DNA of 64,000 nucleotides from Kocuria coralli. GTDB lineage: Bacteria; Actinomycetota; Actinomycetes; Actinomycetales; Micrococcaceae. Each line of letters starts with the position of its first letter. Position 1 is the first letter of the stretch. Position numbers and translations under genes: made by a program. This document shows, one piece after another, positions 18,235 to 29,247 of this stretch. The stretch is taken from the NCBI RefSeq assembly GCF_008831305.1, contig NZ_ML708618.1, positions 62,001 through 126,000 on the forward strand, given 5' to 3'. Below the pieces are notes generated by a model. It was not told where the DNA came from. It did no database searches and was given only the letters and a program-made list of their open reading frames with translations.

Positions 18235-19776
18235 ATGAACTCCCCCGCAGATCCGCTGCTGCACAGCGGAACCGTGCCAGACCTGATGCGTGCGGTGACG
18301 ACTGCCGCCGCAGCCGGGGCCGCACGTCTGGCCGAGTCCACCACCTCCCACTCGATCGCCACCCATGACGAGCTGGCCGGCCTGGTGCGCTCCGTGGACC
18401 TCAACCATCCGGCGGCCGATTTCGACCAGGCCCTGGACGAACTCGACGCCCTGTGGCTGCGCCACGCCGTCTGGTTCCACCTGCCGCGTACGACGGCGCA
18501 TCTCAACTGCCCTGTTGCCGTCCCGGCCGTGGCCGCCGAGGCCCTTGCCGCGACCGTGAACACCTCCGTGGACACGTGGGACCAGTCCACGACGGCGACG
18601 CTGATCGAACGCCGGCTGCTGGCCTGGACCGCCGAGCAGATCGGCTTCCCCGCCGGCGCCGACGGGATGTTCACCCCCGGTGGCACCATGTCCACGCTGC
18701 AGGCGCTCCTGCTGGCCCGCGACGAGGCGCTCGAAGCCCCGTCCACCTCCCCCGCCTCTCTCGGCGCGGATGCCTCCTCCGGCACGGAATCGCGCCCCGT
18801 CCGGGCGGCTCGCCTCCGGATCCTGGCCAGCGCCGAGAGCCATTTCTCCGTGAGGACCGCCGCCCGCATCCTGGGCCTGGACGAGGACGCGGTGCTCACG
18901 GTGCCCGTCGACGACGGCGGTCGTATGCGGCCCCGTCAGCTGCGCGCCCTCCTGGAGGAGGTCCGGGCGCAGAACCTCATCCCCATGGCCGTCGTGGCGA
19001 CCGCCGGAACCACCGATCGCGGGGCGATAGATCCGCTGAGCACGATCGCCTTCGCCTGCCAGGAGCACGGCACCTGGCTGCACGTCGATGCCGCCTACGG
19101 CGGCGGCCTGCTGACCTCCCGTGAGCACCGCCATCTGCTGACCGGCATCGAACTGGCCGATTCCGTGACCATCGACTTCCACAAGACCTGGTTCCAGCCG
19201 GTCAGCTGCTCGGCCGTGATCGTGCGCGATGCCCGTACCCTGCGGCATTGCACGCATCACGCGGCGTATCTCAACCCCGCGGACACCCCCGAGCCCAATC
19301 AGATCGACCGCTCCCTGCAGACCACCCGCCGGTTCGACGCGCTCAAGCTCTGGCTGACCCTGCGCACCGTCGGGGCGGAGCGCATCGGCGAGATGCTCGA
19401 CGAGGTGATCGCCCTGGCCGGTGAGGTCGCGGAGGCCATCGAGCGGGACTCCCGGTTCGAGCTCGTGTGCGATCCCGCCCTGAGCACCGTCCTGTTCCGC
19501 TGGCTCCCGGCGGACGGTTCCGCACCGGATGCGATGGTGCGCGCCATCCGCCGCCGGATCTGGGAGTCGGGCAGGGCGACCGTCGCCGAGACCGTCGTCG
19601 GGGACCGGCCGTGCCTGAAATTCACCCTGCTCAACCCGAACGCCACCCGCAGCGATCTCCTGGCGGTCCTCGAATACGTCCACGAGGCCGGCCTGGACCT
19701 GCTGTCGTCCTCGTCGGCCGCATCGTCGGCTGCCTCATCAGCCCCCGCTTCCGAGATCACGGAGGTCACCGTATGA
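18235..19776 (+). CDS. desA: PLP-dependent decarboxylase, DesA-like (lysine or diaminobutyrate)
   Basis: 513-residue group II PLP decarboxylase. Seen: the PLP-binding lysine K317 in TIDFHKTWF, the HVDAAYGGG motif that holds the PLP ring nitrogen, and the TAGTTDRGAIDPL segment. In siderophore clusters this enzyme makes the diamine building block: cadaverine from lysine (DesA) or diaminopropane from diaminobutyrate (RhbB). Sequence alone does not tell me which; the DesD partner favours lysine. Start at 18235 has AAAGGTG nine bases upstream; earlier GTG (18202) and ATG (18211) starts are possible. First gene of a four-gene, fully overlapping operon behind an iron box. The C-terminus has a Ser/Ala-rich tail. 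Confidence 0.9.
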   Translation: MNSPADPLLHSGTVPDLMRAVTTAAAAGAARLAESTTSHSIATHDELAGLVRSVDLNHPAADFDQALDELDALWLRHAVWFHLPRTTAHLNCPVAVPAVAAEALAATVNTSVDTWDQSTTATLIERRLLAWTAEQIGFPAGADGMFTPGGTMSTLQALLLARDEALEAPSTSPASLGADASSGTESRPVRAARLRILASAESHFSVRTAARILGLDEDAVLTVPVDDGGRMRPRQLRALLEEVRAQNLIPMAVVATAGTTDRGAIDPLSTIAFACQEHGTWLHVDAAYGGGLLTSREHRHLLTGIELADSVTIDFHKTWFQPVSCSAVIVRDARTLRHCTHHAAYLNPADTPEPNQIDRSLQTTRRFDALKLWLTLRTVGAERIGEMLDEVIALAGEVAEAIERDSRFELVCDPALSTVLFRWLPADGSAPDAMVRAIRRRIWESGRATVAETVVGDRPCLKFTLLNPNATRSDLLAVLEYVHEAGLDLLSSSSAASSAASSAPASEITEVTV

Positions 19777-21749
19777 ACCCGCAGTACCCGGCGTCACCTG
19801 ACGTCTCCTCCGCCGAGCATCCCCTGGACCTGCTGTGCGTGGGCATCGGTCCTTTCGGCCTGGGACTGGCCTGCCTGGCCGACCCCGTCCCCGGGCTGAG
19901 GGCCGCGTTCCTGGACCGCGCACCGGAGTTCGCCTGGCACCCCGGCCTGCTCTTCGACGACGCCACGCTGCAGGTGCCGTTCCTGGCCGATCTGGTCACC
20001 ATGGCCGACCCCACGTCCCGGTTCTCCTACCTGGCCTGGCTCAAGCGGACCGGGCGGCTCTACCCGTTCTACGTCCGCGAGTCCTTCTATCCGCTGCGCC
20101 GGGAGTACAACGACTACTGCCGCTGGGCGGCCGGCGAGGCACGGGGCCTGCACTGGGGCCAGGACGTGGTCGCGGTATCGCGCCCCGGCGGCGACGGACC
20201 GTGGCGGATCGTCTCCCGCTGCGACGACGGCGAGCGCATCTGGTGGGCGCATCACCTCGTGATCGGGACCGGCACCTCACCGACGCTGCCCGCGGCGCTG
20301 GCCGGAGCGGGAGAGGCCGCCGTCCACGCCGGGCAGTACCTGCTGCACCGCGACGAGCTGCTGTCCAGGGAGCATGTGACCGTGCTCGGTTCCGGGCAGT
20401 CGGCCGCCGAGGTGATCGTGGACCTTCTGGAGGCCCCGAACGGCCCCGCGGTGGACTGGATCACCCGGTCGCCCCGCTTCTACCCCATGGAGTACTCCAA
20501 GCTCAGCCTGGAGCTGACCTCCCCGGACTACCTGGACCATTTCCGGTCCCTGCCCGAGGACGACAGGGAGCTGCTCAACGCGAGCCAGCCCCAGCTGCAC
20601 CGGGGGATCTCGGAGGAGACCATCGACCGGCTCTACGAGGCTCTCTACGTCCGCCGTCATGCCGGAGGCCGGCCACCCGTCCGGATGATCGCGGCCACCT
20701 CGCTGGAGACCACGACCGCCCACCGGGGCCGGACCCTGCTGTCCTGGCGCAACACCGAGAACGGTGCGGTGCGGGAGACGGTCACGGACGCCGTCGTCGC
20801 CGGAAGCGGCTACGAGCCCTCGCCGCTGCCGTGGCTGGACGAGGTCAGGGATCAGCTCTCCCTGGACGCCCAGGGGCGCCTGGCCCCCGACCGGCTGCAT
20901 CGGGCCAGCCCCGACGGAAGCGTGCACGTGCTCAACTGGGGCGAGCACACCCATGCGCTGACGGCGCCCGACCTCGGCATGGGTCCCCTGCGGAACGCCC
21001 ACGTCCTGGCCCATGTCACCGGGAGGAGCGTGTACCCCACGGAATCGCACACGACCTTCCAGAGCTTCGGCCGCCTCCCCCAGACCTCCGGTTTCCTCGC
21101 GCTGACCGCACCCGCCGGTACTACGCGGGCCACGACGGTCGCCGGCAGATCGCTGACCCTGCGTCCCATCGATCTGGACCGGGACCTGGACGTACTGCAC
21201 GACTGGCTGGCCGATCCTCGGGCGGAGGCCTGGGGCCTCGTCGGGGCGGAGCGCCAGGCGGTCCTCGCCGAGTACCAGCGGATGGAGGCGGAGCCCTCCG
21301 AGCGCGCCTGGCTGGTGGAGGAGGCGGGACGGCCCCTCGCGATGGTCGAGGTCTACGACCCCGCGTGCTCCCCGCTGGCGGCGGCCTACCCCGTGCGCGA
21401 CGGCGACGCCGGCCTGCATCTGTTCCTGGCCCCCGCGGACCGGCCCGTCACGGGAACCAGCCGCGTGGTCATGGCCGCCGCCCTGGACCTGGTCCTCGCC
21501 GACCGGGCCGTCCAGCGGGTGGTGGTCGAACCCGATACGGCGAACGCGGCCATCCGGCGGATCAATCGCTGGGCCGGTTTCCGGGAGCTCGGCGATATCG
21601 AGCTGCCGGACAAGACCGCGTGCCTGTCCATCGCCGACCGTGCGGAGGCCGTGCAAGCCGGGTCCGTCGCACCGTCCGACCTCGAGCGCCGAGAGCGCGA
21701 ACCCGAGCAGCACCTCAACCGCAGCGAAACCCAGGAGGTCTCCGCATGA
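19773..21749 (+). CDS. desBC: Fused siderophore N-monooxygenase and acyltransferase (DesB-DesC)
   Basis: 658-residue two-domain protein. Residues about 17-440 are a flavin-dependent amine N-hydroxylase of the IucD/DesB family: FAD motif GIGPFG at 24-29 and NADPH motif GSGQSAAE from 206, plus the C-terminal ATHAL-like segment HTHALTAPDLG. Residues about 460-630 are a GNAT acyltransferase of the IucB/AlcB/DesC type (LTLRPIDLDRDL, AAYPVRDGDAGLHLF, VVVEPDTANAAI). Together they turn a diamine into an N-hydroxy-N-acyl diamine. In Streptomyces these are two genes, desB and desC. Overlaps desA and desD by 4 bases each (ATGA). Confidence 0.93.
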   Translation: MNPQYPASPDVSSAEHPLDLLCVGIGPFGLGLACLADPVPGLRAAFLDRAPEFAWHPGLLFDDATLQVPFLADLVTMADPTSRFSYLAWLKRTGRLYPFYVRESFYPLRREYNDYCRWAAGEARGLHWGQDVVAVSRPGGDGPWRIVSRCDDGERIWWAHHLVIGTGTSPTLPAALAGAGEAAVHAGQYLLHRDELLSREHVTVLGSGQSAAEVIVDLLEAPNGPAVDWITRSPRFYPMEYSKLSLELTSPDYLDHFRSLPEDDRELLNASQPQLHRGISEETIDRLYEALYVRRHAGGRPPVRMIAATSLETTTAHRGRTLLSWRNTENGAVRETVTDAVVAGSGYEPSPLPWLDEVRDQLSLDAQGRLAPDRLHRASPDGSVHVLNWGEHTHALTAPDLGMGPLRNAHVLAHVTGRSVYPTESHTTFQSFGRLPQTSGFLALTAPAGTTRATTVAGRSLTLRPIDLDRDLDVLHDWLADPRAEAWGLVGAERQAVLAEYQRMEAEPSERAWLVEEAGRPLAMVEVYDPACSPLAAAYPVRDGDAGLHLFLAPADRPVTGTSRVVMAAALDLVLADRAVQRVVVEPDTANAAIRRINRWAGFRELGDIELPDKTACLSIADRAEAVQAGSVAPSDLERREREPEQHLNRSETQEVSA

Positions 21750-23578
21750 ACACGGCCCCCACCGGACTCCCCCCGCTCAGCCCCGCCGTCGTGGACAGCC
21801 TGCAACGGGCCATGCTCGCCAAGCTCTTCGGCGAGTTCGCCCACGAGCGCATCCTGACCCCGCGCCCCGACCGCCACTCCGGCCGGGACGGGTGGGTGGT
21901 GGACGACGACGGCGGACAGCCCCGCTGGTTCTTCACCGCCACGGTGCACCCCCTGGAGCACTGGCGGGTGGATCCGGCGTCCATCCGGCGCCTGACGGAG
22001 GACGGATCCTACGGCATCGATCCCCAGCAGGCGGTCCTGGACCTGCGGGAGACCCTGGGGCTGACCGACCGCGTGCTGCCCCTGTACCTGGAGGACCTTT
22101 CGGCCACCCTGCTCACGGCGGTCCGGCGCAGGGAATGGGACGCTCCGTCGTCGCGGGAACTGACCGCGCTCCCCCTGGAGGAGGTCGAACGCCACCTGGA
22201 CGGCGGGCATCCGGGGTTCGTGGCGAGTTCCGGACGGGTGGGGATGGGCGCCGCCCAGCAGAGGATCTGGGCCCCCGAGGCTCATGAGCCCGCCCGCCTG
22301 GTGTGGGTGGCCGCCCGGCGGTCCCTGTGCGCCGTGGCGGTGAGCGCCGAGATGACCGAGGCCGACCACCACCGGCTCCACCTGCTGCCGGAGGAGCGCG
22401 AGGCCTTCACGCGGGCGGTGCGGGAAGCCGGGGAGGACCCGGAGCACTACACCCCCATCCCGGTGCACCCCTGGCAGTGGGAGCACCGTCTCCTGCCCGG
22501 GCTGCTGCCCGATATCCTGCGCCGGGACCTGATCCTGGTGGGACCGAGCTCCCATACGTGGCGCGCGCAGCAGTCAGTGCGCACCTTCCTGGACGTGGAG
22601 GACACCACACGGGACTACGCCAAGACCGCGCTGGGCGTGCACAGCATGGGCTTCCTCCGCGGCCTCTCGCCGGCCTACATGAAGGCCATGCCCGCGATCA
22701 GCGACTGGCTGGAGGAGTTCGTGGACGGCGACGAGTTCCTGCGCGAATGCGGAGTCGAGGTGCTGCGCGAACGGTCCTCCGTGGGTTACCTGGGTGACGC
22801 CCACCATCGCTCCGGGGTGAAGTCCGATCACACCAAGCAGCTGGCGGCCCTGTGGAGGGAGTCCCCCACGGCCAGGCTGGCTCCCGGCGAGCAGGCCGCC
22901 AGCCTGGCCGGCGTACTGCACGTGGATCGTGAGGGAGTGCCCCTGATCCAGGAATGGATACAGTTCTCCGGGCGTGCCCCCGCAGAGTGGGCCGAGGCGC
23001 TTCTGCGGGTCTACCTGGCCCCCGTGGCGCACCTGCTGCTGGCCCGCAATACCGCGCTGATGCCGCACGGCGAGAACGTGATCCTGAGACTGCGCGACGG
23101 CTTCCCCGTCGGCGCCTTCTGGAAGGACCTGGGCGAGGAGGTCGGGGTACTCGACGACCAGCCCCTTCCCGAAGGCCTGGAGCGGCTGCGCTCGATGATC
23201 GACCCGGAGGAACGGGAACTGGCCGTGCACACGGATGTGGTGGACGGCGTGCTGCGGCATCTGGCGGCGCTGCTGCACGCACAGGGCATCCTGGACGAAG
23301 CGGAGTTCTGGACGCTGGCGGCCGAGGTCCTCGACGAGCATCGCGCACGCTACCCCCGGCTGTGGCAGGAACTGGACCTCTTCCGTCCGTCGTTCGTGCA
23401 CTCGTGCCTCAACCGCCTCCAGCTGCGGGACCCCCAGGCGATGGTGGACCGCACCGACCCCTCGGGCTCGCTGATCACGGCCGGGCGGCTGGAGAACCCG
23501 CTGTCCGCATATCGGCGTCTCCCCGCAGGAACCGGCGTCGGAGCCAGTGCCGACGTCAGCACCGGGGCCGGCGCGTGA
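21746..23578 (+). CDS. desD: NIS siderophore synthetase, IucA/IucC family (DesD-like)
   Basis: 610-residue ATP-dependent NRPS-independent siderophore synthetase that joins hydroxamate units through amide bonds and may close the ring. Seen: the HPxHxxxK-like core read here as IPVHPWQWEH, the ATP-binding segments SVRTF near there and KTALGVHSMGFLRGL, and the FerB/IucC C-terminal domain with MPHGEN and LFRPSFVHSCLNRL. Length is usual. GGAGG precedes the ATG, which overlaps desBC by 4 bases. With the two preceding genes this makes a desferrioxamine-type pathway; a citrate-based product such as schizokinen is less likely but not excluded. Confidence 0.93.
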   Translation: MNTAPTGLPPLSPAVVDSLQRAMLAKLFGEFAHERILTPRPDRHSGRDGWVVDDDGGQPRWFFTATVHPLEHWRVDPASIRRLTEDGSYGIDPQQAVLDLRETLGLTDRVLPLYLEDLSATLLTAVRRREWDAPSSRELTALPLEEVERHLDGGHPGFVASSGRVGMGAAQQRIWAPEAHEPARLVWVAARRSLCAVAVSAEMTEADHHRLHLLPEEREAFTRAVREAGEDPEHYTPIPVHPWQWEHRLLPGLLPDILRRDLILVGPSSHTWRAQQSVRTFLDVEDTTRDYAKTALGVHSMGFLRGLSPAYMKAMPAISDWLEEFVDGDEFLRECGVEVLRERSSVGYLGDAHHRSGVKSDHTKQLAALWRESPTARLAPGEQAASLAGVLHVDREGVPLIQEWIQFSGRAPAEWAEALLRVYLAPVAHLLLARNTALMPHGENVILRLRDGFPVGAFWKDLGEEVGVLDDQPLPEGLERLRSMIDPEERELAVHTDVVDGVLRHLAALLHAQGILDEAEFWTLAAEVLDEHRARYPRLWQELDLFRPSFVHSCLNRLQLRDPQAMVDRTDPSGSLITAGRLENPLSAYRRLPAGTGVGASADVSTGAGA

Positions 23579-26355
23579 ATCCCGGTCGCGAGGCGTCCGG
23601 CGGTGGGGACCGGGGCGAAAGCCGGGATGTCCCCTCTGCGGGGCAGCCGGACCCCTCCACGAGTCGGCCGGAGCTGGACGGCTCGCGATGGCGGGTCTTC
23701 CGCGATCCGGCGGGAGTGCCGCACGTGCAGGCCGAAGATATCGAGGCCCTCGCCGAGGGGCACGGGGCCGTCACCGCCCATGACCGGCCCTGGCATCTCG
23801 AGGTGCTGCGCTGCCGGGCCGAGGCCCGCAGTGCAGCGCTTCTGGGCGACGAACACCTGGATGCCGACCATCTGTCGGCCGCGATGCGGGTCGAGGAGAC
23901 CGCCAGGAGGTGGTGGGCTGCCGCTCCAGCCGAGGACCGGGCGTTCATGGCGGCCTATTCCCGCGGCGTCAACCAGGCCCTCGCAGGGGCCTGGGAGTCC
24001 GCCGAGGAGGTCCGCACCTTGGGTCTCGAGCACCGGACGCCCCGGATGTGGGAGCCATGGACCCCCGCCGCGGTGCACATCGACACGCATCTGCTCACGG
24101 GAAGCCTGCCCGAGCAGCTGTGGCGACGGCGGGTGCGCGACGCCCTGGGAGAGGCCTGGGTCCGGGTCCTGGACGCGGAGGCGCCCCGATCGGCCGGGTC
24201 CAACGCGTGGCTGGTGCCCGGTCACCTCTCGGTCTCGGGCGCGCCCCTGATCGCGGCGGACCCTCACCGGATCGTGGAGGAGTCCGGTCCCTATCAACCG
24301 GTATGCCTGTCCGCTCCCGGGCTGCGGGTCCGGGGCATGGCCCTGCTGGGTCTGCCCGGTGTCCCGCACTTCGGGCGCACCGAATCGGCGGCATGGGCCA
24401 TCACGGCGGCCATGATCACCACGGAGCGGTTGCGCGAGATCACGGTGACCCGGCGCGGTGGTGAGTTGATCGAGTTCGCCTCCGGGTCCGCCGTCGCCGA
24501 GACGCAGGTGAAGCTGGCCTCGTCCGCGCAACGCCCCAGCAGACGGTGGCTCCGCACCTTCGACGGCCTGCCGGTGCTGCCCGGGGACGAACGGTTCGAG
24601 GCGCGGGTCGCGGATCTCCCCGAGGGGGCGCGGATGGTCCTCACCCTCGTCTGCTCGCCCCACCCCGCTGAACCGCCGCGCGCCCTGCACTCGTGCAGGG
24701 GGTTGCTCACGGCCACGACGGCGGAGGAGGTCGTCGAGGCGTTCGATGGCTGGGTGCTGCCCGCCAATGACCTGGTGGCAGCCGATCGCCACGGACGATG
24801 CCTCAACACGGTGGCCGGCATCTACGTGGACGCCCAGGGCGCCGCAGCGACCGCGAGCACGAAGGAGGCCGACACCCTGACCGTACGGGCCAATCAGCGG
24901 CCGGAGGATCCCGTGGACTCCTCGTATCGTCTGGGCTGCGCCCCGCCCCACCGCGCCCGGCGGGCGGAGCACCTGCTCTCGGAGGCGGCCGGCCGCCAGG
25001 GGCGCATCACCCATGACGATCTCATCGCGGCCCAGCTCGACACCCGGCTCGAGGCCTGGCCGGGACTGGTGGCGCGCCTGCTGACAGGCGATTCACCGGA
25101 CGGGCCGATGGACGCCGGCACGCAGGAAATGCGGAACCAGCTGCTGTCCTGGGACGGGTCGATGGACGCCGGCTCCCGCGATGCCGTGCTCTTCGTCCGC
25201 TGGCGCGACGCGCTCGCCCGCCAGTTCCTCCACGACCCGGCGCTCGACCCCCTCAGGGCGGCGAGCGGACTTCCGGCCTTGTGGGCTCCGTTCATCGAGC
25301 TCCAGCCCCGGGTCGGCCTGGCCTTGGAGAGCCTGATCGAGCATGGCGCCGCGGTCGGACTGGACCCGGCGGGAGCGGCGCACCGGGCGTTGAGGGAGCT
25401 CGTCGTCCAGGAAGCGGTGGAGACGGCCACCCGCGGTCGCCCAGAGAACGGCGCGGCGTCCCCCACCTGGGGAGAGCGGCATTCCTTCCAGCCCCTGCGG
25501 GTCCATCCGGGCCTGACCCCATTTCCGTCGGTGGCCGTCGGCGGGGATACCGACTGCCTCCTGGCCGCCGGGACGATCCCGGGATGCGGGTCGGCGTGCT
25601 TGCGGGTCCCGGCGGCCCGTCTCGTCTGGGATCTCTCGGATCCCGCGGCGTCGTTGTGGATCACGCCCGATCCGGTCGACCGGGGCCGCCTGGGCAGCAG
25701 CCCGATGCAGCGGTGGGCACGCGGAGAACTCGACCAGGCGCTGCCGTGGGTACCGGCAGGAGGACTGGCGTCCACGGCAGGTTCTGGGGGCGTGATCGAC
25801 CTGGGCGATCTCGCCCCCTCGACGCATGCCAGGCTGTGCCCGGTCCGGCGAGCGCACCTCCCGGTGATCCACGAGTGGGTGAGTGCGGCCCGCGCACGGT
25901 TCTGGGGCATGAACGGGCTCAGCATCGAACAGGTCGGGGCCGTGTACGAGCTCCTGGACAGCTCCCTCACGCATTTCGCCTGGATCGTGGAGATCGACGG
26001 CGAACCCGCCGGGATCTTCCAGACCTACGAACCGCATGCCGATCCGGCGGGTGCCGCGTATCGCGTGGAGCCCGGCGATCTGGGCATCCACCTGCTCCTG
26101 GCCCCGGCGTCGGTGCGGTCTCCGTGGCTGACCCCGGTCCTGGGCGCGGCGCTGATGCGGGCCGTCGCCGCCGGCGGTACCCGCCGGCTGGTGGCGGAGC
26201 CGGATACCGGCAATACCAAGGCGATCAAACGCATGGAGTCCATGGGCTTCGTCCTGGGCCCGGAGATCACCCTGCCGGGCAAGACCGGACGGCTGGCCTT
26301 CCGCACGGTGGACTCGTCGGGCGCTTCCGTCCAGCCGAGTCGACGGGGTGGGTGA
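23575..26355 (+). CDS. Fused penicillin-acylase-family hydrolase and GNAT acyltransferase (DesG-DesH-like)
   Basis: 926-residue protein. Residues about 36-740 belong to the Ntn-hydrolase penicillin acylase family: the autocleavage/nucleophile motif GSNAW puts Ser209 as the new N-terminal nucleophile, followed by GAPLIAADPH. Residues about 755-915 are an IucB-like GNAT domain (RRAHLPVIHEWV, AAYRVEPGDLGIHLL, LVAEPDTGNTKAI) similar to the one in the DesBC fusion. No signal peptide is seen, unlike classical exported penicillin acylases, so it should act in the cytoplasm. In some actinobacterial desferrioxamine clusters separate desG (penicillin amidase) and desH (acyltransferase) genes are linked to aryl-modified products; here the two are one chain. 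GTG overlaps desD by 4 bases (GTGA). The substrate is unknown. Confidence 0.85.
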   Translation: MNPGREASGGGDRGESRDVPSAGQPDPSTSRPELDGSRWRVFRDPAGVPHVQAEDIEALAEGHGAVTAHDRPWHLEVLRCRAEARSAALLGDEHLDADHLSAAMRVEETARRWWAAAPAEDRAFMAAYSRGVNQALAGAWESAEEVRTLGLEHRTPRMWEPWTPAAVHIDTHLLTGSLPEQLWRRRVRDALGEAWVRVLDAEAPRSAGSNAWLVPGHLSVSGAPLIAADPHRIVEESGPYQPVCLSAPGLRVRGMALLGLPGVPHFGRTESAAWAITAAMITTERLREITVTRRGGELIEFASGSAVAETQVKLASSAQRPSRRWLRTFDGLPVLPGDERFEARVADLPEGARMVLTLVCSPHPAEPPRALHSCRGLLTATTAEEVVEAFDGWVLPANDLVAADRHGRCLNTVAGIYVDAQGAAATASTKEADTLTVRANQRPEDPVDSSYRLGCAPPHRARRAEHLLSEAAGRQGRITHDDLIAAQLDTRLEAWPGLVARLLTGDSPDGPMDAGTQEMRNQLLSWDGSMDAGSRDAVLFVRWRDALARQFLHDPALDPLRAASGLPALWAPFIELQPRVGLALESLIEHGAAVGLDPAGAAHRALRELVVQEAVETATRGRPENGAASPTWGERHSFQPLRVHPGLTPFPSVAVGGDTDCLLAAGTIPGCGSACLRVPAARLVWDLSDPAASLWITPDPVDRGRLGSSPMQRWARGELDQALPWVPAGGLASTAGSGGVIDLGDLAPSTHARLCPVRRAHLPVIHEWVSAARARFWGMNGLSIEQVGAVYELLDSSLTHFAWIVEIDGEPAGIFQTYEPHADPAGAAYRVEPGDLGIHLLLAPASVRSPWLTPVLGAALMRAVAAGGTRRLVAEPDTGNTKAIKRMESMGFVLGPEITLPGKTGRLAFRTVDSSGASVQPSRRGG

Positions 26356-26358
26356 TAC

Positions 26359-26400
26359 GCAGCGATCCGCCCCCGGCAGGTGCCGGGGGCGGATCGCTGC
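26359..26400. terminator. Bidirectional terminator between the siderophore operon and ettA
   Basis: Perfect 19-bp stem (26359-26377 with 26382-26400) and a 4-base loop, between the convergent ends of the siderophore operon (26355) and ettA (26440). Confidence 0.85.
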
Positions 26401-26439
26401 TCCTGCACGACGGATCCCGGGCGGGATCCCGGCCGCGCC

Positions 26440-28122
<1,683 letters not shown>

Positions 28123-28205
28123 GACCACCAGGCTACCCGGGGGCGCTGGTGCCCGGACAATCCGCGCCGCCGGGCACCAGGCATTTCCTCGTCGTGAGGC
28201 AGACC

Positions 28206-28826
28206 CTAGACACCGGCCGTGTCCCGCCCCGGGTTCAGCACCGAGTCCAGGTCCGGTGCACTGACCTCCAGTTCGGACTCCTCATCCAGGTCCGCGGGTT
28301 CACCGCCGGGATGCCCGTCGCCTCCCGTCAAGGGGCTCGGCTGCTGGCTGCCGGTCATGGCCTCCGCTGCGTCGTCCAGGACCTCGCCCGTGTCCGGATC
28401 GTACGGCGGCGTCCGCTGATCGGGCTCGCCTGCCGGATCGCGGTCGTTGCCGGCCGAGCGGTGCGCGCCCACCCGGGTGTACGAGGCACTGCCCATGGCC
28501 AGATCGGGGCCCAGGGCGGAAGCCTCGATCTCGACGTTCTGCCGCTTGTGGCCGGCGTCGCTGGTCCATTCCCGGATCTTCAGCCGTCCCTGGACCAGCA
28601 CGGGATCACCGACGTTCAGCGAAGCCGCCACGTTGTCCGCCATGTACCGGAAGCAGTTGACCGTGTACCAGTTGGTGCCGCCGGCATCCACCCACTCGCC
28701 CCGCTCGGCGTCGAACCTGCGGGAGGTGGAGGCCAGCCGGAAATCGGTCACGTGCGTGTTGGCGGCCGTCTGGCGCAAGAGGGGTTTGGTGGCGACGAAA
28801 CCGCGCACCGTGATCGTGTCAGTCAT
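28206..28826 (-). CDS. ssb: Single-stranded DNA-binding protein (paralogue)
   Basis: 206-residue protein with an N-terminal OB-fold (about residues 1-115: TITVRGFVATKPLLR, WYTVNCFRYMADN, VLVQGRLKIREW) and a long acidic, Gly/Pro-rich tail. The usual C-terminal acidic tip (DDIPF) is missing, so it is likely not the replicative SSB but a second, specialised one. Start at 28826 is supported by CAGGAG five bases upstream. Separated from ettA by 83 bases and transcribed in the same direction. Confidence 0.9.
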   Translation of the reverse strand: MTDTITVRGFVATKPLLRQTAANTHVTDFRLASTSRRFDAERGEWVDAGGTNWYTVNCFRYMADNVAASLNVGDPVLVQGRLKIREWTSDAGHKRQNVEIEASALGPDLAMGSASYTRVGAHRSAGNDRDPAGEPDQRTPPYDPDTGEVLDDAAEAMTGSQQPSPLTGGDGHPGGEPADLDEESELEVSAPDLDSVLNPGRDTAGV

Positions 28827-29043
28827 GGGAACTCCTGATCGGACGGGCCGTACCCTCGCGGCAGGCCGGGTGTCGCCCTGACCCGGGTCGATTCCCGGAG
28901 GGCTCTTTCCACTCTGGTCCGTGCTCGGGTCTCGACGCTGGGCGCTGGGGGCCGGATTGGGCATAACCACCGGTCCTCGTTACCGCCACCAGGAGTGTGG
29001 AGGAACAACGGCGGGTGCCGGGTTCGTTAGACTGGACCGGCTG

Positions 29044-29119
29044 GCCTCGGTAGCTCAGTGGATAGAGCAGGAGCCTTCTAATCTCTTGGTCGGGGGTTCG
29101 ACTCCCTCCCGGGGCGCCA
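29044..29119 (+). tRNA. tRNA-Arg (TCT)
   Basis: Acceptor GCCTCGG pairs with CCGGGGC; D arm GCTC...GAGC; anticodon loop CTTCTAA gives anticodon TCT; T arm GGGGGTTCGACTCCCTC. CCA is encoded (29117-29119). The anticodon stem GGAGC/TCTCT has a C-T mismatch next to the loop. A TAGACT at 29028-29033 could be the -10 box. Confidence 0.9.
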
Positions 29120-29124
29120 TGCGC

Positions 29125-29177
29125 ACGAGGCCCGGATCCCTCCCCTTCGGAACACGGGCAAGGGATCCGGGCCTCGT
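29125..29177 (+). terminator. Hairpin after tRNA-Arg
   Basis: Perfect 17-bp inverted repeat, acgaggcccggatccct (29125-29141) and its complement (29161-29177), with a 19-base loop. The promoter of the following operon must lie in the 70 bases after it. Confidence 0.8.
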
Positions 29178-29247
29178 CATCGTCCTCGGCCCGTATCCCG
29201 TATCGGGTCACGCCCCCCCGAATCCGGCCCACGAGCAGGAGGTCGCA

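Noticed and set aside
19835-23578. 1247-residue frame joining desBC and desD regions
   Set aside because: The first part is an out-of-frame, Arg-rich reading of desBC; only the part from 21746 is desD.
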